Source of the DNA: Sphingopyxis sp. TUF1
GTDB lineage: Bacteria; Pseudomonadota; Alphaproteobacteria; Sphingomonadales; Sphingomonadaceae
Direction: 5' to 3'
DNA: 64,000 bases
Assembly (NCBI RefSeq): GCF_036687315.1
Contig: NZ_CP144683.1
Span: 868,001 to 932,000, forward strand
Position numbers and translations under genes: made by a program. Below, piece by piece: positions 49,692 to 58,225 of this stretch. The first letter of the stretch is position 1. Each line of letters opens with the position of its first letter. The notes under the pieces are model-generated. The model worked only from the letters and a program-made list of their open reading frames with translations. It ran no database searches and was not told where the DNA came from.

Positions 49692-51536
49692 TTAGCCGGT
49701 AACCGCCTCCATCGCCGCGAGCACCGCCGATCCGCCCTTTTCGGCCTCGTCGGCATGGTGGCGGAACAGCGCGAAAAGTTCACGGCCGACGCCGAGCGCG
49801 GGCGGCGGGGCGACGGCGGGGGTGCGCGAAGCCCATTCAGCCGCATCAACCAGCGCAATGACTTCGCCCTTTACCGCGCAGACGCGCACGATGTCGCCGT
49901 CCTCAAGATAGGCGAGCGGGCCGCTGACGCCGTCGGGGCCGGGCAGCGCCTCGGGCGACAAATGGATCACCGCGGGCACCTTGCCGCTGGCGCCCGACAT
50001 GCGACCGTCGGTGAGCAGTGCGACGCGATAGCCCTTGTCCTGCAACACACCCAGCGCCGGCGTCAGCTTGTGGAGTTCGGGCATACCGTTGGCGCGCGGG
50101 CCTTGGAAACGGACGACGACGACGACGTCGCGATCGAGTTCGCCCGCCTTGAACGCGGCGAGCACCTGATTCTGGTCGTCGAAAATCCGGCACGGCGCCT
50201 CGATCGTCCAGCGATCCTCGGCGACCGCGCTGGTCTTGATGATCGCACGGCCGAGGTTGCCCGCGAGCAGGCGCATACCGCCGTCGGGCGAGAAAGGCGC
50301 GGCGACGGGGCGCAGCATCGTATCGTCGCGCGACGTTTCAGGCGCGGCCTGCCAGTGAAGTTCGTCGTCAACCAGCACAGGCTCGGCGGCATAATCGGCC
50401 ATCGTTCCGCCGACGGTGAGGATGTCACCGTGGAGCAGTCCCGCGCCGAGCAGTTCCTTGACGACAAAGCCGATGCCGCCCGCGGCGTGGAAGTGGTTCA
50501 CGTCGCCCGCGCCGTTCGGATAGACGCGCGCGAGCAGCGGCACCGCGTGGCTGAGTTCGTCGAAATCCTGCCAGTCGATCACGATCCCCGCCGCGCGTGC
50601 GATCGCGGGCAGGTGGATCGCATGGTTGGTCGATCCGCCGGTCGCGAGCAGGCCGATCGCCGCGTTGACAATCGCCTTTTCGTCGATGCACCGGCCGAGC
50701 GGGCGATAGTCGTCGCCGTCCCAGCCGATCGCGGCGATCCGGTGCGTCGCGGCGCGCGTCAGCTCCTGACGCAGCTTGGTGCCGGGGTTGGTGAAGGCGC
50801 TGCCGGGGATGTGCAGCCCCATCAGCTCCATCATCATCTGGTTCGAGTTCGCGGTGCCGTAGAAGGTGCAGGTGCCCGCGCCATGATAGGACGCCGCTTC
50901 GGCTTCGAGCAGCTCGTCGCGGGTAGCCTTGCCCTCGGCATAAAGCTGACGGATGCGCTGCTTTTCCTTGTTCGCGAGGCCCGAAGGCATCGGCCCCGCG
51001 GGGACGAGAATCTGCGGCAGATGGCCAAAGCGCAGCGCGCCGATCAGGAGGCCGGGCACGATCTTGTCGCAGATGCCGAGCAGCAGCACGCCCTCGAACA
51101 TCGCGTGGCTTAGGGCGATCACCGTGCCCTGCGCGATATTGTCGCGGCTGAACAGCGACAGGTCCATGCCCGCCTGCCCCTGCGTCACGCCGTCGCACAT
51201 CGCCGGAACGCCGCCCGCGACCTGCGCGGTGACCCCGACCTCGCGCGCGAAGAGTTTGATCTGTTCGGGATAGCGGCCGTACGGCTGATGCGCCGAAAGC
51301 ATGTCGTTGTAGCTGGTGACGATGCCGATGTTCATCGCGGCGCCGGTGCGGATGATGGGCTTGTCGTCGCCCGCAGCGGCGAAGCCGTGCGCGAGGTTGC
51401 CGCAAGAGAGGTTGCCCCGGTTGGTGCCCGCGTCGCGCTGGCGCTCCATGAGGTCGAGGTAGGCGGCGCGGCGCGGCGCGCTGCGGGCGATGATGCGGTC
51501 GGTGACGGCGGCGATGGTGGGGTGGAGATCAGTCAT
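49692..51536 (-). CDS. edd: phosphogluconate dehydratase
   Basis: A 614-residue [4Fe-4S] dehydratase of the IlvD/Edd family that makes KDPG from 6-phosphogluconate. The Cys ligands are seen in [20 protein letters not shown] and [20 protein letters not shown], with [20 protein letters not shown]; the end [20 protein letters not shown] carries the product-side Asp/Gly block. Length is normal. It lies between zwf (upstream) and eda. The ribosome binding site is weak. Confidence 0.96.
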   Translation of the reverse strand: MTDLHPTIAAVTDRIIARSAPRRAAYLDLMERQRDAGTNRGNLSCGNLAHGFAAAGDDKPIIRTGAAMNIGIVTSYNDMLSAHQPYGRYPEQIKLFAREVGVTAQVAGGVPAMCDGVTQGQAGMDLSLFSRDNIAQGTVIALSHAMFEGVLLLGICDKIVPGLLIGALRFGHLPQILVPAGPMPSGLANKEKQRIRQLYAEGKATRDELLEAEAASYHGAGTCTFYGTANSNQMMMELMGLHIPGSAFTNPGTKLRQELTRAATHRIAAIGWDGDDYRPLGRCIDEKAIVNAAIGLLATGGSTNHAIHLPAIARAAGIVIDWQDFDELSHAVPLLARVYPNGAGDVNHFHAAGGIGFVVKELLGAGLLHGDILTVGGTMADYAAEPVLVDDELHWQAAPETSRDDTMLRPVAAPFSPDGGMRLLAGNLGRAIIKTSAVAEDRWTIEAPCRIFDDQNQVLAAFKAGELDRDVVVVVRFQGPRANGMPELHKLTPALGVLQDKGYRVALLTDGRMSGASGKVPAVIHLSPEALPGPDGVSGPLAYLEDGDIVRVCAVKGEVIALVDAAEWASRTPAVAPPPALGVGRELFALFRHHADEAEKGGSAVLAAMEAVTG

Positions 51537-51548
51537 AAGAAAATCCGA

Positions 51549-51721
51549 TCCCCTCTCCCCTTGAGGGAGAGGGTTGCGCAGACTTGGCAGCTTGCTGCCT
51601 AGTCGAAGCTGGGTGAGGGGTTCGGACGTGGCGTGCGCAAGCGACGGTGGAACCCCTCATCCAACTGCGCCTAGTCGCCATGCGACAAGGCTTCGTATCC
51701 TTCTCCCTCAAGGGGAGAAGG
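51549..51721. repeat. 173-bp palindromic element, family A, copy 2
   Basis: Same hairpin edges and same inner pair (GGGTGAGGGGT / ACCCCTCATCC) as at 1681-1853, with identical length. The centre differs by more substitutions than the arms. It fills the gap between zwf and edd. Confidence 0.9.
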
Positions 51722-51733
51722 AAATGGGGCCGC

Positions 51734-53197
51734 TCAATCATGCCAGCTCGCTCCGTCGCGTTCGATCAGCGCGATTGCCGAACTCGGCCCCCAACTTCCC
51801 GCGGTGTAGCTTTGCGGCGCCATATCGACCTGGTCCCAGGCGTCGCGGATCGCGTCGATCCACTCCCATTGTGCCTCGACCTCGTCGCGGCGCACGAAGA
51901 GGGTCTGGTCGCCCTCGATGAAGTCGAGCAGCAGGCGTTCGTAGGCGATGCGTCGCCGCTCGCCCGCAAAGCTGTGCGAGAGCGAGACGTCCATCGTCAC
52001 TTCTTTGAGCTTCACCCCGTCGCGGCCGAGCCCCGGCTGTTTTGCCATCACCTTGACCCGGATATTTTCCTCGGGCTGCAAGTTGATGATCATCATATTG
52101 GCGTCGAGCTTGCCCGCGCCGACGCGCGCGAAGATATTGTGCGGCACCGGCTTGAACTGGATCAGCACCTCGGACTTGCGCTGCGGCATCCGTTTGCCGG
52201 TGCGCAGGTAAAAGGGCACGCCCTTCCACCGCCAATTATCGATAAAGGCCTTCAAAGCGACGAAGGTTTCGGTGTTCGAGGGATTGCCGAGTTCATCGGC
52301 ATAGCCCGCGACCGCGGCGCCGTTCACCGCGCCGCTGCTGTACTGCCCCTTGACGCTGTGCGCCTTCACATCCTCGGCACGCATCTTGCGAAGCGAGCGC
52401 AGCAGCTTGACCTTTTCATCGCGCACCGCAGTTGCGCTGACGCTCGACGGCGGCTCCATCGCGATGATCGCGAGCAATTGCAGCATATGGTTCTGGACCA
52501 TGTCCTTGAGTGCGCCAACGCCGTCATAATAGGATACGCGGCCTTCAAGGCCGACGGTTTCGGCGACGGTGATCTGGACATGGTCGATCGCCTGCGCATT
52601 CCACAGCGGTTCGAACAACATGTTGGCAAAGCGCAGCGCGAGCAGATTCTGCACCGTTTCCTTGCCGAGATAATGGTCGATGCGGAACACCCGCTCCTCG
52701 GCAAAGGCGTCGCCGACCTGGGCGTTGACTTCGCGCGACGAAGCAAGGTCGTGGCCGATCGGCTTTTCCATCGCGATCCGGCATTCGGCGCAGGCGATGT
52801 TCGCGGCCTTCAATCCTTGCGCGATCGGGCCGAACATCGACGGCGGGGTCGAAAGGTAGACACCGATCGGGCGGTTCATGCGGTCGCCCAGCAACACCGC
52901 GAGTTCGTCATAGCCGGTGCCCGCGCCGGCATCGATCGCGCAATAGTCGATGCGCGCGAGGAAGGTGTCGACGGTTGCGGAATCGATACGGTCGGCGGGC
53001 AGATGCTCGGTCAAGGCGGTGCGGACCTGCGTGCAAAAGGCGTCACGATCCATAACCGAGCGACCCGATCCGACGATCGTCAGCGCGTCCGCAAGCAGGC
53101 CGTCCATGTGGAGATTGTAGAGCGAGGGGAAGAGCATGCGCTGCGCGAGGTCGCCCGTCGCCCCGAACAAAACCAATGTTTCGACTTTGACGCTCAC
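51734..53197 (-). CDS. zwf: glucose-6-phosphate 1-dehydrogenase
   Basis: A 487-residue enzyme oxidising glucose 6-phosphate to 6-phosphogluconolactone with NAD(P)+. The coenzyme site is LVLFGATGDLAQRMLFPSLY near residue 8; the catalytic block is RIDHYLGKETVQNLLALRF near residue 175; the substrate site includes MEKPIGHDLASSREVNAQ. The start is GTG at 53197 (VSVKVETLVLFGATGD) with AAGGGG 6 bases upstream; there is no in-frame ATG that fits. It is the first gene of the Entner-Doudoroff group. No pgl or glk gene is between zwf and edd. Confidence 0.95.
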   Translation of the reverse strand: MSVKVETLVLFGATGDLAQRMLFPSLYNLHMDGLLADALTIVGSGRSVMDRDAFCTQVRTALTEHLPADRIDSATVDTFLARIDYCAIDAGAGTGYDELAVLLGDRMNRPIGVYLSTPPSMFGPIAQGLKAANIACAECRIAMEKPIGHDLASSREVNAQVGDAFAEERVFRIDHYLGKETVQNLLALRFANMLFEPLWNAQAIDHVQITVAETVGLEGRVSYYDGVGALKDMVQNHMLQLLAIIAMEPPSSVSATAVRDEKVKLLRSLRKMRAEDVKAHSVKGQYSSGAVNGAAVAGYADELGNPSNTETFVALKAFIDNWRWKGVPFYLRTGKRMPQRKSEVLIQFKPVPHNIFARVGAGKLDANMMIINLQPEENIRVKVMAKQPGLGRDGVKLKEVTMDVSLSHSFAGERRRIAYERLLLDFIEGDQTLFVRRDEVEAQWEWIDAIRDAWDQVDMAPQSYTAGSWGPSSAIALIERDGASWHD

Positions 53198-53276
53198 ATT
53201 CGTCCCCTTGGATAACAGACAGAGAATTGGAGGATGCGCCCCGCGAATGCAACGCGCATACGTAAGCCGCTTTACG

Positions 53277-53408
53277 CCCCTCCCCTTCAGGGGAGGGGTT
53301 GGGGTGGGGGCTGCCGAGCTAGCGCAAGGCCGATGGCCCCCACCCCGCTCGACTAAGGCCCGGCTACGCCGGACCATGTCTCACTGCCCCTCCCCTGAAG
53401 GGGAGGGG
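53277..53408. repeat. family B-like inverted-repeat element
   Basis: CCCCTCCCCTTCAGGGGAGG GG at each end (53277-53298 and 53387-53408), with GGGGTGGGGGC facing CCCCCACCCCG inside. It lies between the divergent zwf and glpD genes, so promoters for both must lie around it. Confidence 0.87.
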
Positions 53409-53454
53409 TGAAAATGGTTCAAAGCTGCGACGAACGATTCTAAGACCCGACCCC

Positions 53455-54954
53455 ATGCCCGACACGCCCCTCCCCTATGACATCATCGTCGTTGGCGGCG
53501 GCGTCAACGGCGCGGGGGTCGCGCGCGATGCGGCGGGGCGCGGGGCGCGGGTGTTGCTGCTCGAGGCGGGCGACCTCGCCGAGGGCACATCGTCGAAATC
53601 GACCAAGCTGATCCACGGCGGGCTGCGATACCTCGAACATTATGAGTTCGGCCTGGTGCGCGAGGCGCTGAAGGAACGCGAGCTTTTGTGGGGCATTGCG
53701 CCGCACATCATCCATCCGCTGCGTTTCGTCCTGCCCTATCGCGACGGGCTGCGCCCGCGCTGGCTGTTGCGGCTGGGGCTGTTCCTCTACGACCATATCG
53801 GCGGCCGCAAGAAGCTGCCGGCGACGCGCTCGGTCGACCTCAGGCGTCATGCGGCGGGGGCGCCGTTGCAATCGCACTATGTCCACGGGTTCGAATATTC
53901 GGACGGCTGGGTCGACGATGCGCGGCTGGTCATGCTCAACGCGCGCGACGCCGCCGACCGCGGCGCGCGGGTCCGCACGCACACGCGCGCCGAGATGCTG
54001 CGCTGCGACGGCGGACTGTGGGTCGTCGATGCGGCGGACGATCAGGGGCATCGCTATCGTTTCACCGGCCGCAGCGTCGTCAATGCCGCGGGGCCGGCGG
54101 TGCTCGACCTTTTGAAACGCGCCGATGCCGAGCCCGACCATCAGATGCGGCTGGTGCGCGGGTCGCACATCGTCGTGCGCCGCCTGTTCGAGCATGATTA
54201 TGCCTATTTTTTCCAGCTGCCCGACGGGCGCATCTTTTTCGCCATTCCTTATGAACAGGACTTCACGCTGATCGGCACGACCGATGTGGACCATGACGGA
54301 CCCGCGAGCGAGGCAAAGGCGAGCGACGACGAAATCGCCTATCTGTGCGAAGGCGCCAGCCTCTATTTTCGCGTGCCTGTTACCCCCGCCGATGTGGTGT
54401 GGAGCTTTTCAGGCGTGCGGCCGCTGGTCGAGGACGGGTCGGGGCGGCCCGAGGCGGCGACGCGCGGATACCGCATCGACCTCGACCTCGAAGAAGGCGC
54501 GCCCTTGCTCACCATCTACGGCGGCAAGATCACCAGCTATCGCCATGTCGCCGAAGAGGCGGTCGATGCACTGGCGCGTCATGTGCCGGCGCTGAGCGTC
54601 CGGCACTGGACCGCGAAGGCGGCGCTGCCCGGGGGTGATTTTCCGGTGACGGGCGCCGCGGCGCTCGTTGCGGAATATCGGCTGGCCCACCCTTTCCTCT
54701 CCGCCACGACCGCGCAGCGGATCGCGCGCGCCTATGGCACCGATGCGCGGCGCTGGCTGGGCGAGGCGGACAGCTGGGACGCGCTGGGCGGCGAGATCGC
54801 GCACGGGCTGAGCGTCGCCGAGTTGCGATGGATGGTCGAACAGGAATGGGCGCGCACGGCGGACGATATTTTGTGGCGGCGAAGCAAGCTTGGGCTGGTC
54901 TTCGACGAAGAGGACAAGGCGCGGCTTGCCGACGCACTGGACATGCTGCGCTAG
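53455..54954 (+). CDS. glpD: FAD-dependent glycerol-3-phosphate dehydrogenase
   Basis: A 499-residue membrane-associated flavoenzyme that oxidises sn-glycerol 3-phosphate to dihydroxyacetone phosphate and feeds quinone. The FAD site is IIVVGGGVNGAGVARDAAGR near residue 9; STKLIHGGLRYLEHYEFGLV is the substrate/FAD block, and the C-terminal DAO_C domain (LSVAELRWMVEQEWARTADD) is present. It works opposite to GpsA, encoded in the same window. The stop overlaps the stop of the convergent MFS gene by 3 bases. Confidence 0.95.
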   Translation: MPDTPLPYDIIVVGGGVNGAGVARDAAGRGARVLLLEAGDLAEGTSSKSTKLIHGGLRYLEHYEFGLVREALKERELLWGIAPHIIHPLRFVLPYRDGLRPRWLLRLGLFLYDHIGGRKKLPATRSVDLRRHAAGAPLQSHYVHGFEYSDGWVDDARLVMLNARDAADRGARVRTHTRAEMLRCDGGLWVVDAADDQGHRYRFTGRSVVNAAGPAVLDLLKRADAEPDHQMRLVRGSHIVVRRLFEHDYAYFFQLPDGRIFFAIPYEQDFTLIGTTDVDHDGPASEAKASDDEIAYLCEGASLYFRVPVTPADVVWSFSGVRPLVEDGSGRPEAATRGYRIDLDLEEGAPLLTIYGGKITSYRHVAEEAVDALARHVPALSVRHWTAKAALPGGDFPVTGAAALVAEYRLAHPFLSATTAQRIARAYGTDARRWLGEADSWDALGGEIAHGLSVAELRWMVEQEWARTADDILWRRSKLGLVFDEEDKARLADALDMLR

Positions 54955-56168
54955 ATTGTTGGCGCCTGGCCGCTCAAGTCTTGCTCGTCCCGCCGCTCGT
55001 GTCGAGCAAAGACGAAACGCCGATCGGCATGGCGCGTGCGCGTCGCAAGAACGATCGCGAGCCCGGCGAGCGCCATCAACGCCCCCGCGATCGACACCGC
55101 CGGATAGCCGAGCCCCAGGCCGATCACGCCGCCGCCAACCGCCGCGCCGACCGCATTGCCGAGGTTGAACGCGCCGATGTTGACCGCCGAGGCGAGGTTG
55201 GGCGCATCGCTCGCCGCTTCCATCACGCGCATCTGAAGCGGCGGGACGATCGCGAAGGTCGCGACGCCCCACACGAAGATGGTGATCGCCGCGGCGAATG
55301 GGTGAAACATCGCGCCGGCGAAGACGACCAGCGTCGCCGCCAGCCCGCCGAGCGAGACGATCAGCGTGCGGTCGATCGAGCGATCGGCAAAGCGGCCGCC
55401 GAGCCAGTTGCCGGCGGTAAGTCCGAGCCCGTAGACGACGAGCATCGCGGTCACGAACAGCGTCCCTGCTCCCGTCGCGCCCTTCAGGATCGGCGCGATA
55501 TAGGTGAAGACCGCGAACATCGCCGACGAGCCGAGCGCTGTCAGCGCCAGCGCGAGGAGCACTTCGCGCCGCTTCAGCACGCCGAGTTCGGCGAGCATAT
55601 TGCCGCCTTCGGCGCGCGGGATGTCGGGGAGCGCAAAGCGCAGCGCGGCCATGGTGAAAAGGCCCCAAACGGCGATCAGCCCGAACGCGGTGCGCCAGCC
55701 GAACGTCTCGCCGATCCACGGCGCGAGCGGCACGCCGACGACATTGGCGAGCGTCAGCCCCATGAACATCGCCGCGACGGCGCTGGCGCGCTTGTCGGGC
55801 GGGACGATGCTGGCGGCAACGACCGACCCGACGCCGAAAAAGGCGCCGTGGTTCAAGGAGGTGATGACGCGCGCAGCCATCAGCGTCGCATAATCGCCCG
55901 CGATCGCCGACAGAAAGTTGCCGAGCGTGAAGATCGCCATCAGCGCAATGAGCAAGGTGCGCCGGTTCATGCGCGCGGTGGTGAGCGTCATCAACGGCGC
56001 GCCGAGCATGACGCCGAGCGCATAGGCCGAAACGAGGAGCCCCGCAGCGGGGATCGAGACGCCGAGCCCCGCCGCCATGTCGGGCAGCAGACCCATCGGC
56101 GCGAATTCGGTGATCCCGATCCCGAACGCGCCCGTCGCAAGCGCAAGGAGGGGAAAGTTGATTTTCAT
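54951..56168 (-). CDS. MFS transporter, AraJ/DHA1-like efflux type
   Basis: A 405-residue membrane protein with twelve predicted helices. The start ALATGAFGIGITEFAPMGLL and the helix 2-3 loop GAPLMTLTTARMNRRTLLIA (MFS motif A) fit the sugar-efflux/AraJ-like DHA1 subgroup; GVPLAPWIGETFGWRTAF is typical of it. Substrate unknown. It starts 14 bases downstream of the aldo/keto reductase gene, so they share a transcript, and its end overlaps glpD convergently. Confidence 0.9.
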   Translation of the reverse strand: MKINFPLLALATGAFGIGITEFAPMGLLPDMAAGLGVSIPAAGLLVSAYALGVMLGAPLMTLTTARMNRRTLLIALMAIFTLGNFLSAIAGDYATLMAARVITSLNHGAFFGVGSVVAASIVPPDKRASAVAAMFMGLTLANVVGVPLAPWIGETFGWRTAFGLIAVWGLFTMAALRFALPDIPRAEGGNMLAELGVLKRREVLLALALTALGSSAMFAVFTYIAPILKGATGAGTLFVTAMLVVYGLGLTAGNWLGGRFADRSIDRTLIVSLGGLAATLVVFAGAMFHPFAAAITIFVWGVATFAIVPPLQMRVMEAASDAPNLASAVNIGAFNLGNAVGAAVGGGVIGLGLGYPAVSIAGALMALAGLAIVLATRTRHADRRFVFARHERRDEQDLSGQAPTI

Positions 56169-56182
56169 GGGCGTAAGTCCGG

Positions 56183-57217
56183 TCAGACGAGCGGCGGGTT
56201 CAGGAGGGCAAAGCCCTCCTGCTGGCGATAGGGCGTGTGCGGATAGGGCGGCAGCGCGTCGCTCGCGGCGTCGAGCAGCGCGACCTGTTCGGCGGTGAGC
56301 GCCCAGCCGACCGCGCCGAGATTTTGCCGCAGCTGCTCCTCATTGCGCGCGCCGATGATCACGGAGGAAACGGTCGGGCGCCGGAGCAGCCAGTTGATCG
56401 CGACCTGCGGCACTGTCTTGCCGGTTTCGGCGGCGACAACCTCCAGCGCGTCGATAACGCGGTAAAGCAGCTCTTCAGTCACCGGCGGCGCGAACTGTTC
56501 GGTTTCGTGGAGGCGGCTGCCGGCCGGGAGCGGGCGCCCGCGTCCGATCTTGCCCGTGAGCCGACCCCAGCCGAGCGGGCTCCACACGAGCGCGCCAACG
56601 CCCTGATCGGCGGCGAGCGGCATCAGGTCGGCCTCATAGGCGCGGCCGATCAGCGAATAATAGACCTGGTGCGCGACGAAGCGCGGGGTGCCGAGGCGGT
56701 CGGCCGCCGCCTGCGCCTTCATCAATTGCCAGCCCGGATAGTTGGAGACGCCCGCATAGCGCAGCTTCCCCGCGGCGATCAGCGTCGCCAGCGTGTCCAT
56801 CAGCTCGTCGACCGGAGTCGACGCGTCGAAAGCGTGGAGCTGGAGCAGGTCGATATGGTCGGTGCCGAGACGGCGGAGCGCATCCTCGACCGCGCCGATC
56901 AGCCGGCTGCGCGAGACGCCCCAGTCCTGCGGCCCGTCGCCCATCGGCAGGCCGGTCTTGGTCGAGATGAGCACCGCGTCGCGGCGGCCCTTGATCGCGG
57001 CGCCCAAAATTTCCTCCGACGCGCCGTTCGAATAAACGTCGGCGGTGTCGAACAGGGTCACCCCGGCGTCGAGGCTGATGTCGATCAGGCGCCGCGCCTC
57101 GGCGGCATCGCTCGTGCCCCACGCGCTGAACAGCGGTCCCTGCCCGCCGAACGTCCCCGTGCCAAAGCTCAACGCCGGGACGCGAAGCCCCGACGATCCC
57201 AATTGACGATATTCCAT
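56183..57217 (-). CDS. aldo/keto reductase
   Basis: A 344-residue (beta/alpha)8 NADPH-dependent oxidoreductase. The catalytic tetrad is visible: Asp in FDTADVYSNGASEEILGAAI (D, Y), Lys in VLISTKTGLPM and His in HIDLLQLHAFDAS. SNYPGWQLMKAQA and GARNEEQLRQNLGA bind cofactor. It belongs to the YajO/Tas-like AKR group. The start at 57217 (MEYRQLGSSGLRVP) has GAAAGGATG upstream. Divergent from the LysR gene, which is the likely regulator. Confidence 0.92.
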   Translation of the reverse strand: MEYRQLGSSGLRVPALSFGTGTFGGQGPLFSAWGTSDAAEARRLIDISLDAGVTLFDTADVYSNGASEEILGAAIKGRRDAVLISTKTGLPMGDGPQDWGVSRSRLIGAVEDALRRLGTDHIDLLQLHAFDASTPVDELMDTLATLIAAGKLRYAGVSNYPGWQLMKAQAAADRLGTPRFVAHQVYYSLIGRAYEADLMPLAADQGVGALVWSPLGWGRLTGKIGRGRPLPAGSRLHETEQFAPPVTEELLYRVIDALEVVAAETGKTVPQVAINWLLRRPTVSSVIIGARNEEQLRQNLGAVGWALTAEQVALLDAASDALPPYPHTPYRQQEGFALLNPPLV

Positions 57218-57262
57218 GACCCATCCTTTCGATTGCGTTGAGCGCATAGATGGACGCCGACA

Positions 57263-57283
57263 TGCGGCTGGTGTAGCGCCGCA
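57263..57283. promoter_or_regulatory. LysR-type operator candidate
   Basis: TGCGGC-tggtgtagc-GCCGCA, a perfect 6-bp inverted repeat with a 9-base spacer, lies between the divergent reductase and LysR genes. It fits the interrupted dyad expected for a LysR-type regulator (T-N11-A spacing is not exact). Confidence 0.4.
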
Positions 57284-57303
57284 AGAAGCGAAGGATTTTT
57301 GAT

Positions 57304-58218
57304 ATGAACGCAAAGATGGACGGCGGCGGCGATCGGGCGCGGTCGATGGAAGTGTTTGTCGCGACCGTCGCCGAGGGCAGTTTTTCCGCCGCGGGACGCT
57401 GCCTCGGCCTTACCCCGTCAGCGGTCAGCCGCACGATAGACCGGATCGAGGCGCGGCTGGGTGTGCGCCTGATGCTGCGGTCGACGCGCGCGCTTGCGCT
57501 CACGCCCGAGGGCGAGGCCTATCTGCGCGCCGCGCGGCGGATTCTAGCCGACCTGGGCGACGCCGAACAGGCGATCGCCGATCAGGGGGCGCCGCGCGGG
57601 CGGCTGCGCGTCAGCGCGGCGCAAGCGCATGGCAGGCTGTGCATCGTCCCATTGCTCGGCGACTTCGTGCGGCTTTATCCGCATATATTGGTCGACATCA
57701 GCCTCGCCGACCGGCTCGTCGACCTCGCGGCGGGGCAAGCCGACGTCGCGATCCGTTTCGGCCCGCTGGCCGACAGTCCGCTGACCGCACGCAAGCTGGG
57801 CGAAAGCCGCCGCGTGATCGTCGCGTCGCCCGCCTATCTGGCGGCGCACGGCACGCCGCGCCGCCCCGAGGACCTGCACGATCACAACTGCCTGAATTTC
57901 AACTTCCGCCGCGCCGAACCAACCTGGCCCTTTCGCGACGGCGCGCGCGACTATGCGCTGGCGGTGCAGGGCAATATCGAGGCGAACAATGGCGAAACGC
58001 TGGGGCAGCTCGCCGCCGCCGGGGTCGGCATCGCGCGCGTTGGCGCTTTCAGCATCGCCGACCAGATCGCGAGCGGCGCGCTGATCCCGATCCTGGAAGA
58101 TTATAACCCCGGCGATGTCGAGGTGATCCACGCGGTCTTCGCGGGCGGCGCAAACACCCCCGCACGGGTGCGCGTGTTCGTCGATTTCCTCGTCGACCGG
58201 CTGGGGCGCGCGAATTGA
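57304..58218 (+). CDS. LysR-family transcriptional regulator
   Basis: A 304-residue regulator. The N-terminal winged HTH (FVATVAEGSFSAAGRCLGLT then SAVSRTIDRIEARLGVRLML) is classical; the C-terminal periplasmic-binding-like effector domain spans about 95-300 (DISLADRLVDLAAGQADVAI). It is divergent from the aldo/keto reductase and MFS pair, the usual LysR arrangement, so it most likely controls them. GAAGGA precedes the ATG. Confidence 0.93.
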   Translation: MNAKMDGGGDRARSMEVFVATVAEGSFSAAGRCLGLTPSAVSRTIDRIEARLGVRLMLRSTRALALTPEGEAYLRAARRILADLGDAEQAIADQGAPRGRLRVSAAQAHGRLCIVPLLGDFVRLYPHILVDISLADRLVDLAAGQADVAIRFGPLADSPLTARKLGESRRVIVASPAYLAAHGTPRRPEDLHDHNCLNFNFRRAEPTWPFRDGARDYALAVQGNIEANNGETLGQLAAAGVGIARVGAFSIADQIASGALIPILEDYNPGDVEVIHAVFAGGANTPARVRVFVDFLVDRLGRAN

Positions 58219-58225
58219 CCTCGCC

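Noticed and set aside
49611..51113. Plus-strand 500-codon open frame
   Set aside because: Antisense to edd and begins in a family E repeat.
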